Assembly (NCBI RefSeq): GCF_900169065.1
Contig: NZ_FXZB01000004.1
Coordinates: forward strand, 62,001-126,000
Reading direction: 5' to 3'
Length of the DNA stretch: 64,000 nucleotides
Origin: Brevibacterium aurantiacum
Lineage (GTDB): Bacteria; Actinomycetota; Actinomycetes; Actinomycetales; Brevibacteriaceae
Made by a program: the position numbers and the translations under genes
In this document: one piece after another, positions 19,103 to 27,826 of the stretch
Layout: each line of letters opens with the position of its first letter
Position numbering within the stretch: the stretch's first letter is position 1
Notes under the pieces: generated by a model
Seen by the model: only the letters and a program-made list of their open reading frames with translations
Told to the model about the DNA's origin: nothing
Databases searched by the model: none

Positions 19103-20548
19103 TCAGTTGACGTATCCGTCGGCGATGCTCAGCGCCTGGTCGAGCACCTCGAGGCCGAAGCACACGTCGTCGTCGGGCGTGTTCAGCGGCGGTACGACGT
19201 GGATCCGGTTGAAGTTCGCGAACGGCAGCACCCCGCCTGACTTCATCGCAGCGATCACCCGGTTCATCTCCGGTGAGCTGCCGCCGTAGGCCGCCATCGG
19301 CTCACTGGTGGTTCGGTCCTTGACCAGTTCGACGGCCCAGAAGCATCCCATTCCGCGAATGTCGCCGATCGAGGGGTGGCGCTGCGCCATCTCGTGCAGT
19401 GCGGGTCCGATGATGTCGCGACCCAGGCGTTCGGCGTTGCCGATCATGCCTTCCTCGCGCATGGCGGTGATCGTCGCCACCGCGGCCGCGCAGGCCAGAG
19501 GATGGCCCGAGTAGGTAAGTCCGCCCGGGTAGACGCGGTCGCGGAAGGTCTCGAAGATGTCATCGGAGATCGCGACTCCGCCGAGGGGCACATAGCCCGA
19601 GTTCACGCCTTTGGCGAAGGTCAGCAGGTCCGGTGTCACTCCCCAATGGTCCACGGCGAACCAGGCTCCGGTCCGCCCGAAGCCGGCCATCACCTCGTCG
19701 GCGATGAAGACGATGCCGTGACGCGATGTCAGTTCCCGCACCCCTTCGAGGTACCCGGCCGGCGGCCCGTAGATTCCGGCCGTTCCGGGCACGGTCTCGA
19801 GGATGAGCGCGGCGATGTTGGACGGCCCTTCCAAGGTGATCATGTCCTCGAGGTGCTGCAGCGCCCGCTGCGTCTCCTCTGCCTCGGTCGTCGCCCCGAA
19901 GTAGGAGCGGTACTGGTAGGCGGGCATGAAGTGGACGATGCCTTCTGCCGAGTAGTCGTTGGCGAAGCGCCGCGGGTCACCGGTGACATTGACGGCCAGC
20001 TGAGTGCCTCCGTGATAGCTGCGGTAGGCGGAGAGCACCTTGGTCCGTCCGGTGTGCAGGCGCGCCATCCGGATTGCGTGCTCGTTGGCATCGGCACCAC
20101 CGTTGGTGAAGAACACATGGTCGAGGTCGCCGGGGGTGACTTCGGTGATGAGCCGGGCGGCTTCGGACCGAGCATCGTTGACGTGCTGAGGCGCAATGGT
20201 GCACAGCTTCGCCGCCTGTTCCTGGATCGCGGCGACGACCTTCGGGTGTTGGTGCCCGATGTTCGTGTTCACCAGCTGCGAGGACATGTCGAGCAGCTTC
20301 CGCCCCTCCCCGTCCCAGACATAGGGCCCTTCGGCTGCCAGCACGGTCATCGGGGTGAACGGACCCTGCGCCTGCCAGGAATGGAAGACGTGTGCCCGGT
20401 CCAGATCATGAGCTTGCTGACCGGCACTCAGCTCTTCCGCGGTGAACGTTCGAGAGTCGTGGCTCTGGGTCTCAACAGGCTCCGTACCCGCATCGCTTGT
20501 GCCCACGACCTCGCGGTCGACGTCTTCGTTCGCGTTCATCACAGTCAT
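19103..20548 (-). CDS. Class III (omega-amino acid) aminotransferase
   Basis: PLP-dependent aminotransferase of subgroup III, 481 residues including an unconserved acidic N-terminus of about 40. The PLP lysine is Lys313 in LLTFAKGVNSGYVPLGG, and the cofactor aspartate is D284 in IVFIADEVMAGFGRTG. NGGADANEHAIRMAR (about 149-163) binds the phosphate. The sequence resembles taurine-pyruvate, beta-alanine-pyruvate and GABA-type transaminases, which move an omega-amino group to pyruvate or 2-oxoglutarate; the amine donor is not determined. It is divergent from a PucR-family regulator across a 185-bp region with a palindromic site, so it is probably that regulator's target. No semialdehyde dehydrogenase lies alongside. 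ATG at 20539 is an alternative start. Confidence 0.88.
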   Translation of the reverse strand: MTVMNANEDVDREVVGTSDAGTEPVETQSHDSRTFTAEELSAGQQAHDLDRAHVFHSWQAQGPFTPMTVLAAEGPYVWDGEGRKLLDMSSQLVNTNIGHQHPKVVAAIQEQAAKLCTIAPQHVNDARSEAARLITEVTPGDLDHVFFTNGGADANEHAIRMARLHTGRTKVLSAYRSYHGGTQLAVNVTGDPRRFANDYSAEGIVHFMPAYQYRSYFGATTEAEETQRALQHLEDMITLEGPSNIAALILETVPGTAGIYGPPAGYLEGVRELTSRHGIVFIADEVMAGFGRTGAWFAVDHWGVTPDLLTFAKGVNSGYVPLGGVAISDDIFETFRDRVYPGGLTYSGHPLACAAAVATITAMREEGMIGNAERLGRDIIGPALHEMAQRHPSIGDIRGMGCFWAVELVKDRTTSEPMAAYGGSSPEMNRVIAAMKSGGVLPFANFNRIHVVPPLNTPDDDVCFGLEVLDQALSIADGYVN

Positions 20549-20682
20549 GCTGTGCCGTCCTTTCGCAGTTCATCCCATATCGCCGAGGTGGGTCTGACCG
20601 TTGAGGTGACCCTGATCCTTCAATGGTGGGTCAGTCGAACCCGATTCACTATGGACACCCTGTCAACGTTTCCCTGGCTCGA

Positions 20683-20697
20683 TTTACACTGTGTAAA
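20683..20697. promoter_or_regulatory. Perfect 15-bp palindrome between aminotransferase and PucR genes
   Basis: TTTACACTGTGTAAA is a perfect inverted repeat around a central T. It lies 37 bp before the PucR-family start and 134 bp before the divergent aminotransferase start. It is AT-rich against a high-GC background, the expected look of an operator for a divergent regulator. Confidence 0.55.
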
Positions 20698-20733
20698 CAC
20701 CATGATTTCGAGAACACACAAAGGAGTGACGTA

Positions 20734-22347
20734 ATGGAGGCTTGGTCGCAGCCAGCACCGGATCTGACCTTCGCGAGCCTGCTCGACGTTGAGGAGATTC
20801 GCCTTGGCGAGCCCGAGCTCGTGTCCGGTGGCGACCAGGTGGGACGAGTCGTGAGATGGGTCCACATCGCCGATTCGGAGAATGTCGCCCAGTTCCTCGA
20901 GGGCGGCGAACTCGTCCTCAGCACGGGAATGTCCTACCGGTCCTCATTGGAGTCGACGGCAACCTTCTTCGATCAGCTCGAATCAGCCTCGGCCGCCGGC
21001 GCGGTCATCGAACTCATCCATGACGACGGCAGGCCCGATGAGGCCGCGATCGAGAACGTGCGAAGGGCAGCTCAGGGTCGAGAGCTTCCGATCGTGGTCC
21101 TGCGCCGCCGCATCAAATTCGTCCGCGTCACGGAGCTGGCTCACCAGGAGCTGCTCAAGCGGCAGCTCGCTCGCGTCGAACATGCGCGCACGGTCCACGA
21201 GGTGTTCACGCAGCTGAGCCTCGAGAGCGCTGGAGCCCAGGACATCGTCAATCGAACTGCGGAGCTGCTGGGCACCCCTGTGCTGCTAGAAGATGTCGGG
21301 CATCGTGTGCTCGCCCAGGCCGGTGGCCCTGGACGTGAACGCGAACAGGGGCAGCGGTGGCTGCAGACCCCGGTGGGGCTGCGGGATCGCAGGTGGGGGC
21401 GTCTGCTGGCGCCCAGTCGCCTGAGGTCAGATGAGGAGGCTGCGCAGGTCATCGAGCGTGCTGCGCAGACTCTGACACTGGCACGAATGGCTGAGCGTGA
21501 TGAACAGGACCTCCTCGTCCAGGCCCAGGGCGGGCTGGTGCGCGAGATCATCGAATCGACAGACCTCAACGAAAAGCAGGTCCGGGCCAGGGCAGCAGAT
21601 CTAGGATTCGCTCCGCGAGGGCGCATGATTCCTCTGGTCGTGCGCATCGATCGGGGCCCGAGCACCGATCCGACGACCCTCCAGCTGCGCGAGCGGTCAC
21701 TGCATCGTGATTTCGTGTCTGCCGCGAGCGCCCATCGCTGCTCGACGCTCTCGGCCGGACTCCAGTCGGGATCGTTCGGGGTTGTGCTGGCACTGCCTGC
21801 CGGTGTCGATGTCGATACGACCCTGCAGCGGCTCATCGCTGAGATTCCCGCTGACGGCACCACCGTCGGCGTCGGACGCATGAGCGAGTCGCTCATCGAC
21901 TCCGCTGCCGGGCTCGAGCCCGCGACCCAGGTGGCCGAGATCGCCTCGACTCTCGAGCTGAGGGAACGCCAGTACTACCGCTTCTCCGACGTGAGGCTGC
22001 GTGGACTGCTCTCGTCTCTGCACGATGATCCGAGTGTTCGAGCCTTCGCAGAGGCAGAACTTGCTCCCTTGCTCGAAGCCCCCAGTGGGCGAGGGGATCG
22101 GCCTGGGAACCAGTCCGGAAGTCAGCCCGGAGGTCAGTCCGATGGCGAGGAGATGCTCGGTCTTCTCGAACAGTTCCTCGCACACGGCGGGAACAAGTCA
22201 GCACTGGCCCGCAGCGGCTTCCTGTCCCGGCCGGCGCTCTATGCGCGGTTGGACAGATTGCAGCGCAGGCTTGGCGTCTCGCTGGAGGACGCAGAATCGC
22301 GCACCGCGCTCCACGTCGCCATTCTGTGGCTGCGCACAAACCGGTAA
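20734..22347 (+). CDS. PucR-family transcriptional regulator
   Basis: A 537-residue regulator starting at ATG 20734, seven bases after AAGGAG. The N-terminal PucR domain (about residues 10-130) contains the typical VRWVHIADSENVAQFLEGGE and LVLSTGMSY segments. The middle is a GGDEF-like CdaR domain. The C-terminal PucR helix-turn-helix ends with GGNKSALARSGFLSRPALYA and RLDRLQRRLGVSLEDAESR. A Gly/Gln/Ser-rich linker (NQSGSQPGGQ) precedes the DNA-binding domain. PucR-family proteins activate purine, GABA or other amine catabolism. The divergent omega-aminotransferase is the most likely target. Confidence 0.9.
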   Translation: MEAWSQPAPDLTFASLLDVEEIRLGEPELVSGGDQVGRVVRWVHIADSENVAQFLEGGELVLSTGMSYRSSLESTATFFDQLESASAAGAVIELIHDDGRPDEAAIENVRRAAQGRELPIVVLRRRIKFVRVTELAHQELLKRQLARVEHARTVHEVFTQLSLESAGAQDIVNRTAELLGTPVLLEDVGHRVLAQAGGPGREREQGQRWLQTPVGLRDRRWGRLLAPSRLRSDEEAAQVIERAAQTLTLARMAERDEQDLLVQAQGGLVREIIESTDLNEKQVRARAADLGFAPRGRMIPLVVRIDRGPSTDPTTLQLRERSLHRDFVSAASAHRCSTLSAGLQSGSFGVVLALPAGVDVDTTLQRLIAEIPADGTTVGVGRMSESLIDSAAGLEPATQVAEIASTLELRERQYYRFSDVRLRGLLSSLHDDPSVRAFAEAELAPLLEAPSGRGDRPGNQSGSQPGGQSDGEEMLGLLEQFLAHGGNKSALARSGFLSRPALYARLDRLQRRLGVSLEDAESRTALHVAILWLRTNR

Positions 22348-22414
22348 GGCGCTGAGGCCAGCGAGTCCGCAAAACGTCTCACCGTGCCGACGCGGCACAC
22401 TGAATCAGCCTGAA

Positions 22415-22427
22415 ATTGTCTGACAAC
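22415..22427. promoter_or_regulatory. GntR/FCD-type operator, site A (ABC importer)
   Basis: ATTGTCTGACAAC contains the 11-bp inverted repeat TTGTC-T-GACAA, fitting the FadR-subfamily consensus TNGTNNNACNA. It matches sites found upstream of the oxidase operon and the SDR-GntR pair. Confidence 0.55.
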
Positions 22428-22536
22428 CCAAAACTTTGACTTTTGCGGATCACCGCACTCATCAGTGATTCGGTAACACTTGCGGGTCCAGTTTGCGCTC
22501 TACTCTCGATATTGCGCAGAAGTCGCTATATGGTCG

Positions 22537-22549
22537 ATTGTATGACACA
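22537..22549. promoter_or_regulatory. GntR/FCD-type operator, site B (ABC importer)
   Basis: ATTGTATGACACA is identical over 11 bases to the core of the palindromic site at 30089-30109. It lies about 100 bp before the substrate-binding protein start. Confidence 0.5.
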
Positions 22550-22650
22550 CCGGCGGGAGGATTGTGTCTGTCCGTCACCCTGATGGGCCCCGCCATACCG
22601 TGCAGGGTCGACCCGGAGCAGGGTCGGCATTTTGACGAAGAGAGACAAAG

Positions 22651-23493
22651 ATGTCCAAGACAAGTCAAATCATCATTGCAATCGTCGCCGTCATCGTACT
22701 CGCGCTGGCGGGCGGCTATTTCGGAGCTGGACTCCGGTCCGGAGGCAGTGCCGGGGGCACCGAGAACGGCGCATGGATCCAGAAGATCAAGGACCAAGGC
22801 GAGCTCCGAGTCGGAATCGCGTCGGCTCCCCCGATGACCGGAGAGCAGAAGGACGGGAAGATGGGCGGGCCGAATGTGCTGCCGCTGCAGAACCTCGCCG
22901 ATGAGATGGGAGTGAAGTTCACTCCCGTCGCAGCGGAATGGTCAAAGATGGTCTCCGGCCTGCAGGCCGACAGGTTCGACGTCGGTGCCTACCTCGACGC
23001 CACCTCGGAGCGCTCCCTGGCCATTCAGTTCACCGACCCTGTCTACACCTATGAAGGTGTCTGGATCGTCAAGGCTGAGTCCGGGCTGAAGTCCACCGAG
23101 GACATCCTCAAAAAGAAGAAGCCGGTCGCCGTGGCAACGGGCACCTCGTACGAACGACGGGTCGTCGACCTCGGCGTCGACATCGTCAACGCCGAGGCGA
23201 TCCCGCAGTCGGTCACCGCGATGGAATCGGGCCGCGCCATCGCCGCGCTCGGCGATCTGCCGACTCTGGCTGACGCCGCGCAGAAGAACAAGTCACTGAA
23301 GATCGTGCGCCCCAAGCCCGTCATCTTCAAGAGCGACTCGAACTACGGAGTCAGCGCGGACATCGATCCTCGCTCCCTGCAGGTCATCAACATCGCAATC
23401 CAGAACGCGAAGAACGACGGATCCTTCGATGCCGCGCTGGAAAAGGCGGGAGTCGTGAGTGCCGACGACCTCGGCGATCTCGCAATGAAGTGA
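22651..23493 (+). CDS. Polar amino acid ABC importer, substrate-binding protein
   Basis: Extracytoplasmic binding protein of the SBP_bac_3 family, 280 residues. It is held at the membrane by one N-terminal helix (residues 7-26, IIIAIVAVIVLALAGGYFGA). There is no lipobox cysteine, so it is an uncleaved or secreted type rather than a lipoprotein. The domain opens with GELRVGIASAPPM, and RFDVGAYLDATSERSLAIQF is the typical hinge/strand segment. This is the first gene of an importer operon (SBP, permease, ATPase). Its promoter carries two candidate operators shared with the hydroxyproline-type genes, so hydroxyproline or a related imino acid is a reasonable substrate guess. Confidence 0.88.
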   Translation: MSKTSQIIIAIVAVIVLALAGGYFGAGLRSGGSAGGTENGAWIQKIKDQGELRVGIASAPPMTGEQKDGKMGGPNVLPLQNLADEMGVKFTPVAAEWSKMVSGLQADRFDVGAYLDATSERSLAIQFTDPVYTYEGVWIVKAESGLKSTEDILKKKKPVAVATGTSYERRVVDLGVDIVNAEAIPQSVTAMESGRAIAALGDLPTLADAAQKNKSLKIVRPKPVIFKSDSNYGVSADIDPRSLQVINIAIQNAKNDGSFDAALEKAGVVSADDLGDLAMK

Positions 23494-23524
23494 TCGACCT
23501 CGCCCCCGGTAGAAGGGAATTCCC

Positions 23525-24262
23525 ATGAATTACACGTTCGACTGGAGCGTGGTCTCGAACAACTTCCCACGGTTGCTCGAAGGCCTGCTCCTGACCGTGG
23601 AGATCGCGGTCATCGTCATCGTGCTCAGTATGATCATCGCCATCCCGCTGGCTCTGCTGCGCATGTCCAATATCGAGGTAGTGCGTTGGCTCGCCCAGCT
23701 CTACATCGAGATCTTCCGCTGCACGCCGCTGCTGGTGCAGCTGTTCTGGGTCTACTACGCATTGCCGACCCTGACAGGGATCACCATCCCCGGCACGATC
23801 TCGGCGATCATCGCGCTCACCCTCAACCTCACAGCCTTCATGGCAGAGGCCTACCGCAGCGGATTCCAATCGGTCCCACCCGAACAGGTGGAGGCCGGGA
23901 AGATGCTGCGGCTGACTCGGTTCCAGCAGATTCGCCACATCATCGTCCCGCAGGCGCTCAAACAGCAGCTGCCGGTGATCATGTCTCTGAATATCTCGAT
24001 ATTCAAAGACACCGCACTGGTCTCGACGATCGCTGTGGCAGACCTGATGTTCACCGCGAACAAGATCTCCACCGAGTCCTACCGGGCACTGGAGATCCTC
24101 ACCGTCGCCGCGCTCATGTACTTCATCATCGCGTTCCCGGCCTCGCTCATCCTGAGCAAGATCGAGCGCAACCTCATGGCCACAGGCAATGTGAGAGGCA
24201 CTCGCAAGAGGAGCTTGGCCGCACAGATGGCACCCGGAACGAAAGTCGAGGTCAAACCATGA
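23525..24262 (+). CDS. Polar amino acid ABC importer, permease
   Basis: A 245-residue inner-membrane subunit of the HisM/GlnP type with about five helices. The loop that docks on the ATPase follows the pattern E-A-G-K-M-L-R-L-T (PPEQVEAGKMLRLTRFQQI) and ends in VPQALKQQLPV. The N-terminal L-L-x-T-V-E-I-A segment and YIEIFRCTPLLVQLFWVYY are also family hallmarks. It is 31 bp downstream of the binding-protein gene, with GAAGG before the ATG. Its stop codon overlaps the ATPase start by four bases. Confidence 0.92.
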   Translation: MNYTFDWSVVSNNFPRLLEGLLLTVEIAVIVIVLSMIIAIPLALLRMSNIEVVRWLAQLYIEIFRCTPLLVQLFWVYYALPTLTGITIPGTISAIIALTLNLTAFMAEAYRSGFQSVPPEQVEAGKMLRLTRFQQIRHIIVPQALKQQLPVIMSLNISIFKDTALVSTIAVADLMFTANKISTESYRALEILTVAALMYFIIAFPASLILSKIERNLMATGNVRGTRKRSLAAQMAPGTKVEVKP

Positions 24263-25062
24263 GCGAGAACACGACTGCCCACACCGGGATGCACAGGGAC
24301 ATCACCGCAAAGTCCGGCGATGTGCTCGTCTCCTGCCGCGGACTGCAGAAGAGCTTCGGAGACCGTGAGGTCATGAAGAGCATCGACTTCGACATGCTGG
24401 CCGGTGACATCACCGTCATCATCGGCAGGTCGGGATCGGGCAAGTCCACGCTTCTGCGGGCCATCGCCGGACTCACCGACCCCGACGCCGGCACGATGAC
24501 ATTCGACGGCGAGGTCGTATTCGAGGACGCCAAACGCACTCCGGCATGGAAGCAGGTCGACTCCCACGTCGGCATGATCTTCCAGAGCTACACCCTGTGG
24601 CCGCACATGGATGTGCTCAAGAACCTCACGTTGGCCCCGCGCAAACGGCTGGGCATGTCGGAGTCAGCAGCGCTGGAGCGAGCAGAGCAGGCCCTCGCCG
24701 AGGTGGGGATGTCCGACCACATCCACTCCCGCCCCAGCGAGCTCTCCGGTGGTGAACGGCAGCGAGTGGCGATCGCCCGTGCACTGATGATGCGCCCGAA
24801 GCTTCTGCTCTGCGACGAAATCACGAGTGCCCTCGATCCGCCGGTGGCGGCCGAGGTTCTCGACGTCCTGCGCAGGCTCAAAGAAGAGGAGGGCATCGCC
24901 GTTGCCCTGGTCACGCACGATATGGCGTTCGCTTCGAAGGCCGCTGACCGGGTCGTCTTCTTCCATCAGGGGGAGATCGCGGTGAATGCGACTCCAGACG
25001 ACGCGTTCAACAAGACAGAGGACCCGGAGCTGAAGAAGTTCATCGACGCCGTGCGGTTCTGA
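24259..25062 (+). CDS. Polar amino acid ABC importer, ATPase
   Basis: ATP-binding subunit of 267 residues, GlnQ/HisP type. Walker A is IIGRSGSGKSTLLRAI, the signature is SELSGGERQRVAIAR, Walker B is LLLCDEITSALDP, and the switch histidine is in ALVTHDMAF; all catalytic residues are present. The first 25 residues are a hydrophilic extension before VSCRGLQKSF. ATG 24259 overlaps the permease stop (ATGA). This last gene of the importer operon ends 52 bp from the convergent SDR gene. Confidence 0.94.
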   Translation: MSENTTAHTGMHRDITAKSGDVLVSCRGLQKSFGDREVMKSIDFDMLAGDITVIIGRSGSGKSTLLRAIAGLTDPDAGTMTFDGEVVFEDAKRTPAWKQVDSHVGMIFQSYTLWPHMDVLKNLTLAPRKRLGMSESAALERAEQALAEVGMSDHIHSRPSELSGGERQRVAIARALMMRPKLLLCDEITSALDPPVAAEVLDVLRRLKEEEGIAVALVTHDMAFASKAADRVVFFHQGEIAVNATPDDAFNKTEDPELKKFIDAVRF

Positions 25063-25113
25063 AGCGCCGTTCGGTTCTGAAGCGGTGCTGCCTGCGTGCG
25101 CTGAGTTCGGACC

Positions 25114-25869
25114 TCAGCGCACGTAGTCGGCTCCGGTGATGTCGAGAGTCGCACCGGTCAGATGCCGGGACCGTCCGGAGACGAGGAATGCCACGAGTTC
25201 GGCGACGTCTTCTGGCGGGGTGACTTCACGCAGCGGCAATTCGGCGATCGCCTCGTCGTCGATCTCCCCGGCTGCAAGTCCGGTGTCCACCCATCCCGGA
25301 GCGATCGCATAGGCGAGGACACCGGCATGACCGAAGCTCCGGGCGATGCCCTTGGTCAGGCTCAGCAGTCCCCCTTTGGCAGCACCATAGGCGAGATGCT
25401 CTGCATCGTCACCGCGATGAGCCGAACGGCTCGTGACGTTGACGATCGCGCCACCGCCGAGGTTGGGGAAATCAAGGAGCGCGCACCTGCACAGGTCCGC
25501 CGCAGCGATGAGGTTGAGCTGCAGGTTCACCTCCCACCCCTGTTCCCATTCGTCTGCGTCGGCGAGCGGTGAGGGGATCCAGGCGCCAGCATTGTTGACG
25601 AGGGTGTCAACGCCGCCGAGAGTCTCGCCCGCCGCGGCCCACAGACCATTGGCAGCCCCGGGGCGTGCCAGGTCAGCAAGGACTGGGTATGCCCGGTCAC
25701 CGAGTTCGGCAGCGAGGTCACGGGCACCGGCTTCGTCGGAGTTGAAGTGGATCGCCACCGTCGCCCCGTCTCTGTGGACGGCTCTGGCAATTGCTGCCCC
25801 GATGCCCTTCGATCCTCCCGTGACGAGGACTCGCCTTCCTGCCAGTGGGCGAGCTGCTTCGACGCTCAT
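25114..25869 (-). CDS. Short-chain dehydrogenase/reductase (classical SDR) 1
   Basis: A 251-residue NAD(P)-dependent oxidoreductase. The Rossmann motif is TGGSKGIG near residue 18, and NNAG lies near 91. The catalytic Ser is in NVTSRSAH, and YGAAK supplies Tyr and Lys. The C-terminus GATLDITGADYVR closely resembles that of the neighbouring SDR (GAAIEITGAQRVG), so the two are probably diverged paralogues with different substrates. The last gene of the minus-strand operon that starts at 30034. Its substrate may be an intermediate of the imino acid pathway; the linkage is by position only. Confidence 0.85.
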   Translation of the reverse strand: MSVEAARPLAGRRVLVTGGSKGIGAAIARAVHRDGATVAIHFNSDEAGARDLAAELGDRAYPVLADLARPGAANGLWAAAGETLGGVDTLVNNAGAWIPSPLADADEWEQGWEVNLQLNLIAAADLCRCALLDFPNLGGGAIVNVTSRSAHRGDDAEHLAYGAAKGGLLSLTKGIARSFGHAGVLAYAIAPGWVDTGLAAGEIDDEAIAELPLREVTPPEDVAELVAFLVSGRSRHLTGATLDITGADYVR

Positions 25870-25925
25870 GCTGTCCTCCTTTATCAGTGAGCCCGACGAA
25901 TCACCGTCGCGCCCGATGTGGCCTA

Positions 25926-26672
25926 TCAGCCGACACGTTGGGCTCCGGTGATCTCGATCGCGGCGCCGGAGATGAACGATGCTCGATCGCTGAGCAGGAA
26001 CGTCGTCAGCTCCGCAACGTCAGCGGGGCGTCCCAGCCGGCCCAAGGGGATGGACTCGGCGAGTTCCGCCTCGGCGATATTCGAAGTATCGAGCTTCTGC
26101 TGCAGCATCGGAGTGAGGATCTCACCAGGGCACACGGCGTTGACCCGCACCCCCTCGCCACCGTAGTCACGCGCCAGGCTCTGGCTGAACGAGACGACCG
26201 CGGCCTTGGAGCTGTTGTAGGCGATGTGCCCGCCCGCCGGGTGCAGACCCCATTGGGAGGCGATGTTGACGATGGAGCCGGCCTGCGCCGCGATCATCAT
26301 CGGCAGGATCCCGCGACACAGACGCATGACGGCGTCGACGTTGACGAAGTAGCTCGCCGCCCAATCGTCCTCACCGATGTCGAGGAGGGAACCTCTGCGC
26401 ATCACTCCGGCACAGTTGACCAGGCCGTCGATGGAGTCAAAGCGCTCCTGCACCCGGGTCACGAGGTCGGTGCAGCCGTCCGCAGTCGAGATATCGGCCG
26501 GATATGACGTGACCCGAGCTGCCACCTCGGCGGTCAGAGATGGATCGTGAGGCACCTCCACTCGATCCACGGCGATGACGATTCCGCCCAGTCGCGCGCA
26601 AGCTGCGGTGATCGCCGAGCCGATGCCACCGGCGGCCCCGGTGACGAGGATGGTGCGGCCGTCGAGATCCAT
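25926..26672 (-). CDS. Short-chain dehydrogenase/reductase (classical SDR) 2
   Basis: A 248-residue SDR with cofactor motif TGAAGGIG (residues 11-18), and NCAG in place of the usual NNAG. The catalytic Ser lies in NIASQWG, and the active-site pair is in AYNSSKAAVVSFSQSLA. Asp at the end of strand 2 (IAVDRVE) suggests a preference for NAD(H). It starts four bases after the stop of the proline-racemase-family gene, so the two are certainly co-transcribed and probably coupled. Relatives include 3-oxoacyl-ACP reductase-like and polyol/sugar acid dehydrogenases; the substrate is not known. Confidence 0.87.
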   Translation of the reverse strand: MDLDGRTILVTGAAGGIGSAITAACARLGGIVIAVDRVEVPHDPSLTAEVAARVTSYPADISTADGCTDLVTRVQERFDSIDGLVNCAGVMRRGSLLDIGEDDWAASYFVNVDAVMRLCRGILPMMIAAQAGSIVNIASQWGLHPAGGHIAYNSSKAAVVSFSQSLARDYGGEGVRVNAVCPGEILTPMLQQKLDTSNIAEAELAESIPLGRLGRPADVAELTTFLLSDRASFISGAAIEITGAQRVG

Positions 26673-26676
26673 GCTG

Positions 26677-27792
26677 TTATTCCTTTGCAGTCGAGCGGTC
26701 TGTGGCGGCGGTTTCGGCCGTCATTCGACCCATGCCCTGTCCCCAGATGTCGCCGACGGTGTAGCCGACGGGGAACGGGTCGTCACTTTCGAGAACGAGT
26801 TGGTGGAATCCGGTGATCCATCCGCGGCCCCTGATCGTCGGGATGATCCCGGGGAGGTCTCCGACGGTTGCTGTCTCCTTCACCTCGGCGGTGAAGGTGG
26901 TGCCCATCATCGACTCGTGGACGAACTTCTCCCCGATGGCCAGCTCTCCCCTGGCGAATTTCGCCGCCACGCGTGCGCTCGTCCCGGTTCCACACGGTGA
27001 TCGGTCAAAGGTGCCCGACCAGGTGCTCGGGTCATCCAGGTCGACCTCGCCGTTGGGCAGGACGACTGCATTGCGGCCGTGCGTGCCCTCGCTGCGTGCC
27101 GGCCCGTGGATCATCGGCAGATCGATCGAGTCGATCTCGGGAATGAGCGGGTGGACGACGTCGAAGGCATCATCGGCGGCCTTCCTCATCGCTGCTGCGG
27201 CTCTGAGTATCTCCTTGGCGTTGGCTGGTTCGAGCTCGACGCCGAGGTGCTCGGCAGAGGTCTGGACGTAGAACTGTCCCCCGAAGACGACGTCAACGGG
27301 AATCGTGCCGTAGCCGGGGACGTCCAAGGGCAGGTCAAGGCCATGGACGAAGGACGGCACATTGTCGAAGGTGATCAGTGCGGCCCGACCATCTTCGACC
27401 TGTGCCCGCACCGTGACGACTCCGACTGCCGTGTCCACGCGCAGTGTGGTGACAGGTTCGCTGACGTCGATCGCGCCCGTTTCGATGAGTGCCGTGACTG
27501 CACAGATGAGATTCGAACCCGACATGGGTCGAAACCCACCCTGCTCCATGACGATCATGCCGAAGTCGCAGCTGGGATCTGCTGCGGGAACGATGAGCGG
27601 TGAGCAGAGCCCGGGATATCCGCGCGGCTCCTGGAGGATCAGGGTGCGCAGGTCGTCGAGGTGGTCCCGACAGTAGCGAAGACGTTCGACCATGGTCTCG
27701 CCCTTGACGCGCAGGCCAGAACCCATGAGGACCCGACCCGGCTCTCCCGCCGCGTGAACGTCCACTGTTTGGATGAGCTGCCTGTTGGTCAT
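26677..27792 (-). CDS. Proline racemase family enzyme, probable hydroxyproline 2-epimerase (Ser/Cys pair)
   Basis: A 371-residue member of the proline racemase superfamily, which uses two opposed acid/base residues to epimerise or dehydrate proline derivatives. The second catalytic residue is Cys267 in DRSPCGTGTSAR. At the first position, where proline racemase and 4-hydroxyproline epimerase have MCGH, this protein has MSGSN with Ser91. From memory, Ser-Cys members of the superfamily have been reported as hydroxyproline epimerases, whereas Cys-Thr members are trans-3-hydroxyproline dehydratases. Other family features: VDVHAAGEPGRVL at the N-terminus, PMIHGPARSEGTHGRNAVV in the middle and GRGWITGFHQ late. 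It lies between the DapA-family lyase and an SDR in one operon with a D-amino acid oxidase, matching the L-4-hydroxyproline pathway, in which this enzyme makes the D-epimer. Confidence 0.85.
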   Translation of the reverse strand: MTNRQLIQTVDVHAAGEPGRVLMGSGLRVKGETMVERLRYCRDHLDDLRTLILQEPRGYPGLCSPLIVPAADPSCDFGMIVMEQGGFRPMSGSNLICAVTALIETGAIDVSEPVTTLRVDTAVGVVTVRAQVEDGRAALITFDNVPSFVHGLDLPLDVPGYGTIPVDVVFGGQFYVQTSAEHLGVELEPANAKEILRAAAAMRKAADDAFDVVHPLIPEIDSIDLPMIHGPARSEGTHGRNAVVLPNGEVDLDDPSTWSGTFDRSPCGTGTSARVAAKFARGELAIGEKFVHESMMGTTFTAEVKETATVGDLPGIIPTIRGRGWITGFHQLVLESDDPFPVGYTVGDIWGQGMGRMTAETAATDRSTAKE

Positions 27793-27826
27793 TGTGTCCC
27801 TCCCCTATTCAGACCGCGTTAGACGA

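Larger units (their letters stand above)
22348..22650. other. Intergenic region upstream of the ABC importer
   Basis: A 303-bp stretch between the PucR gene and the substrate-binding protein gene. It has no credible gene. It holds two copies of the GntR-type motif (22415-22427 and 22537-22549) and a lower GC content than its surroundings, consistent with a regulated promoter. Confidence 0.65.

Noticed and set aside
19376-20734. Plus-strand open frame of 452 codons
   Set aside because: Antisense to the class III aminotransferase, which has intact PLP residues; no ribosome-binding site or recognisable domain.
22462-22797. Minus-strand open frame of 111 codons upstream of the ABC importer
   Set aside because: It overlaps the start of the substrate-binding protein gene and candidate operators, with no ribosome-binding site and no motif.
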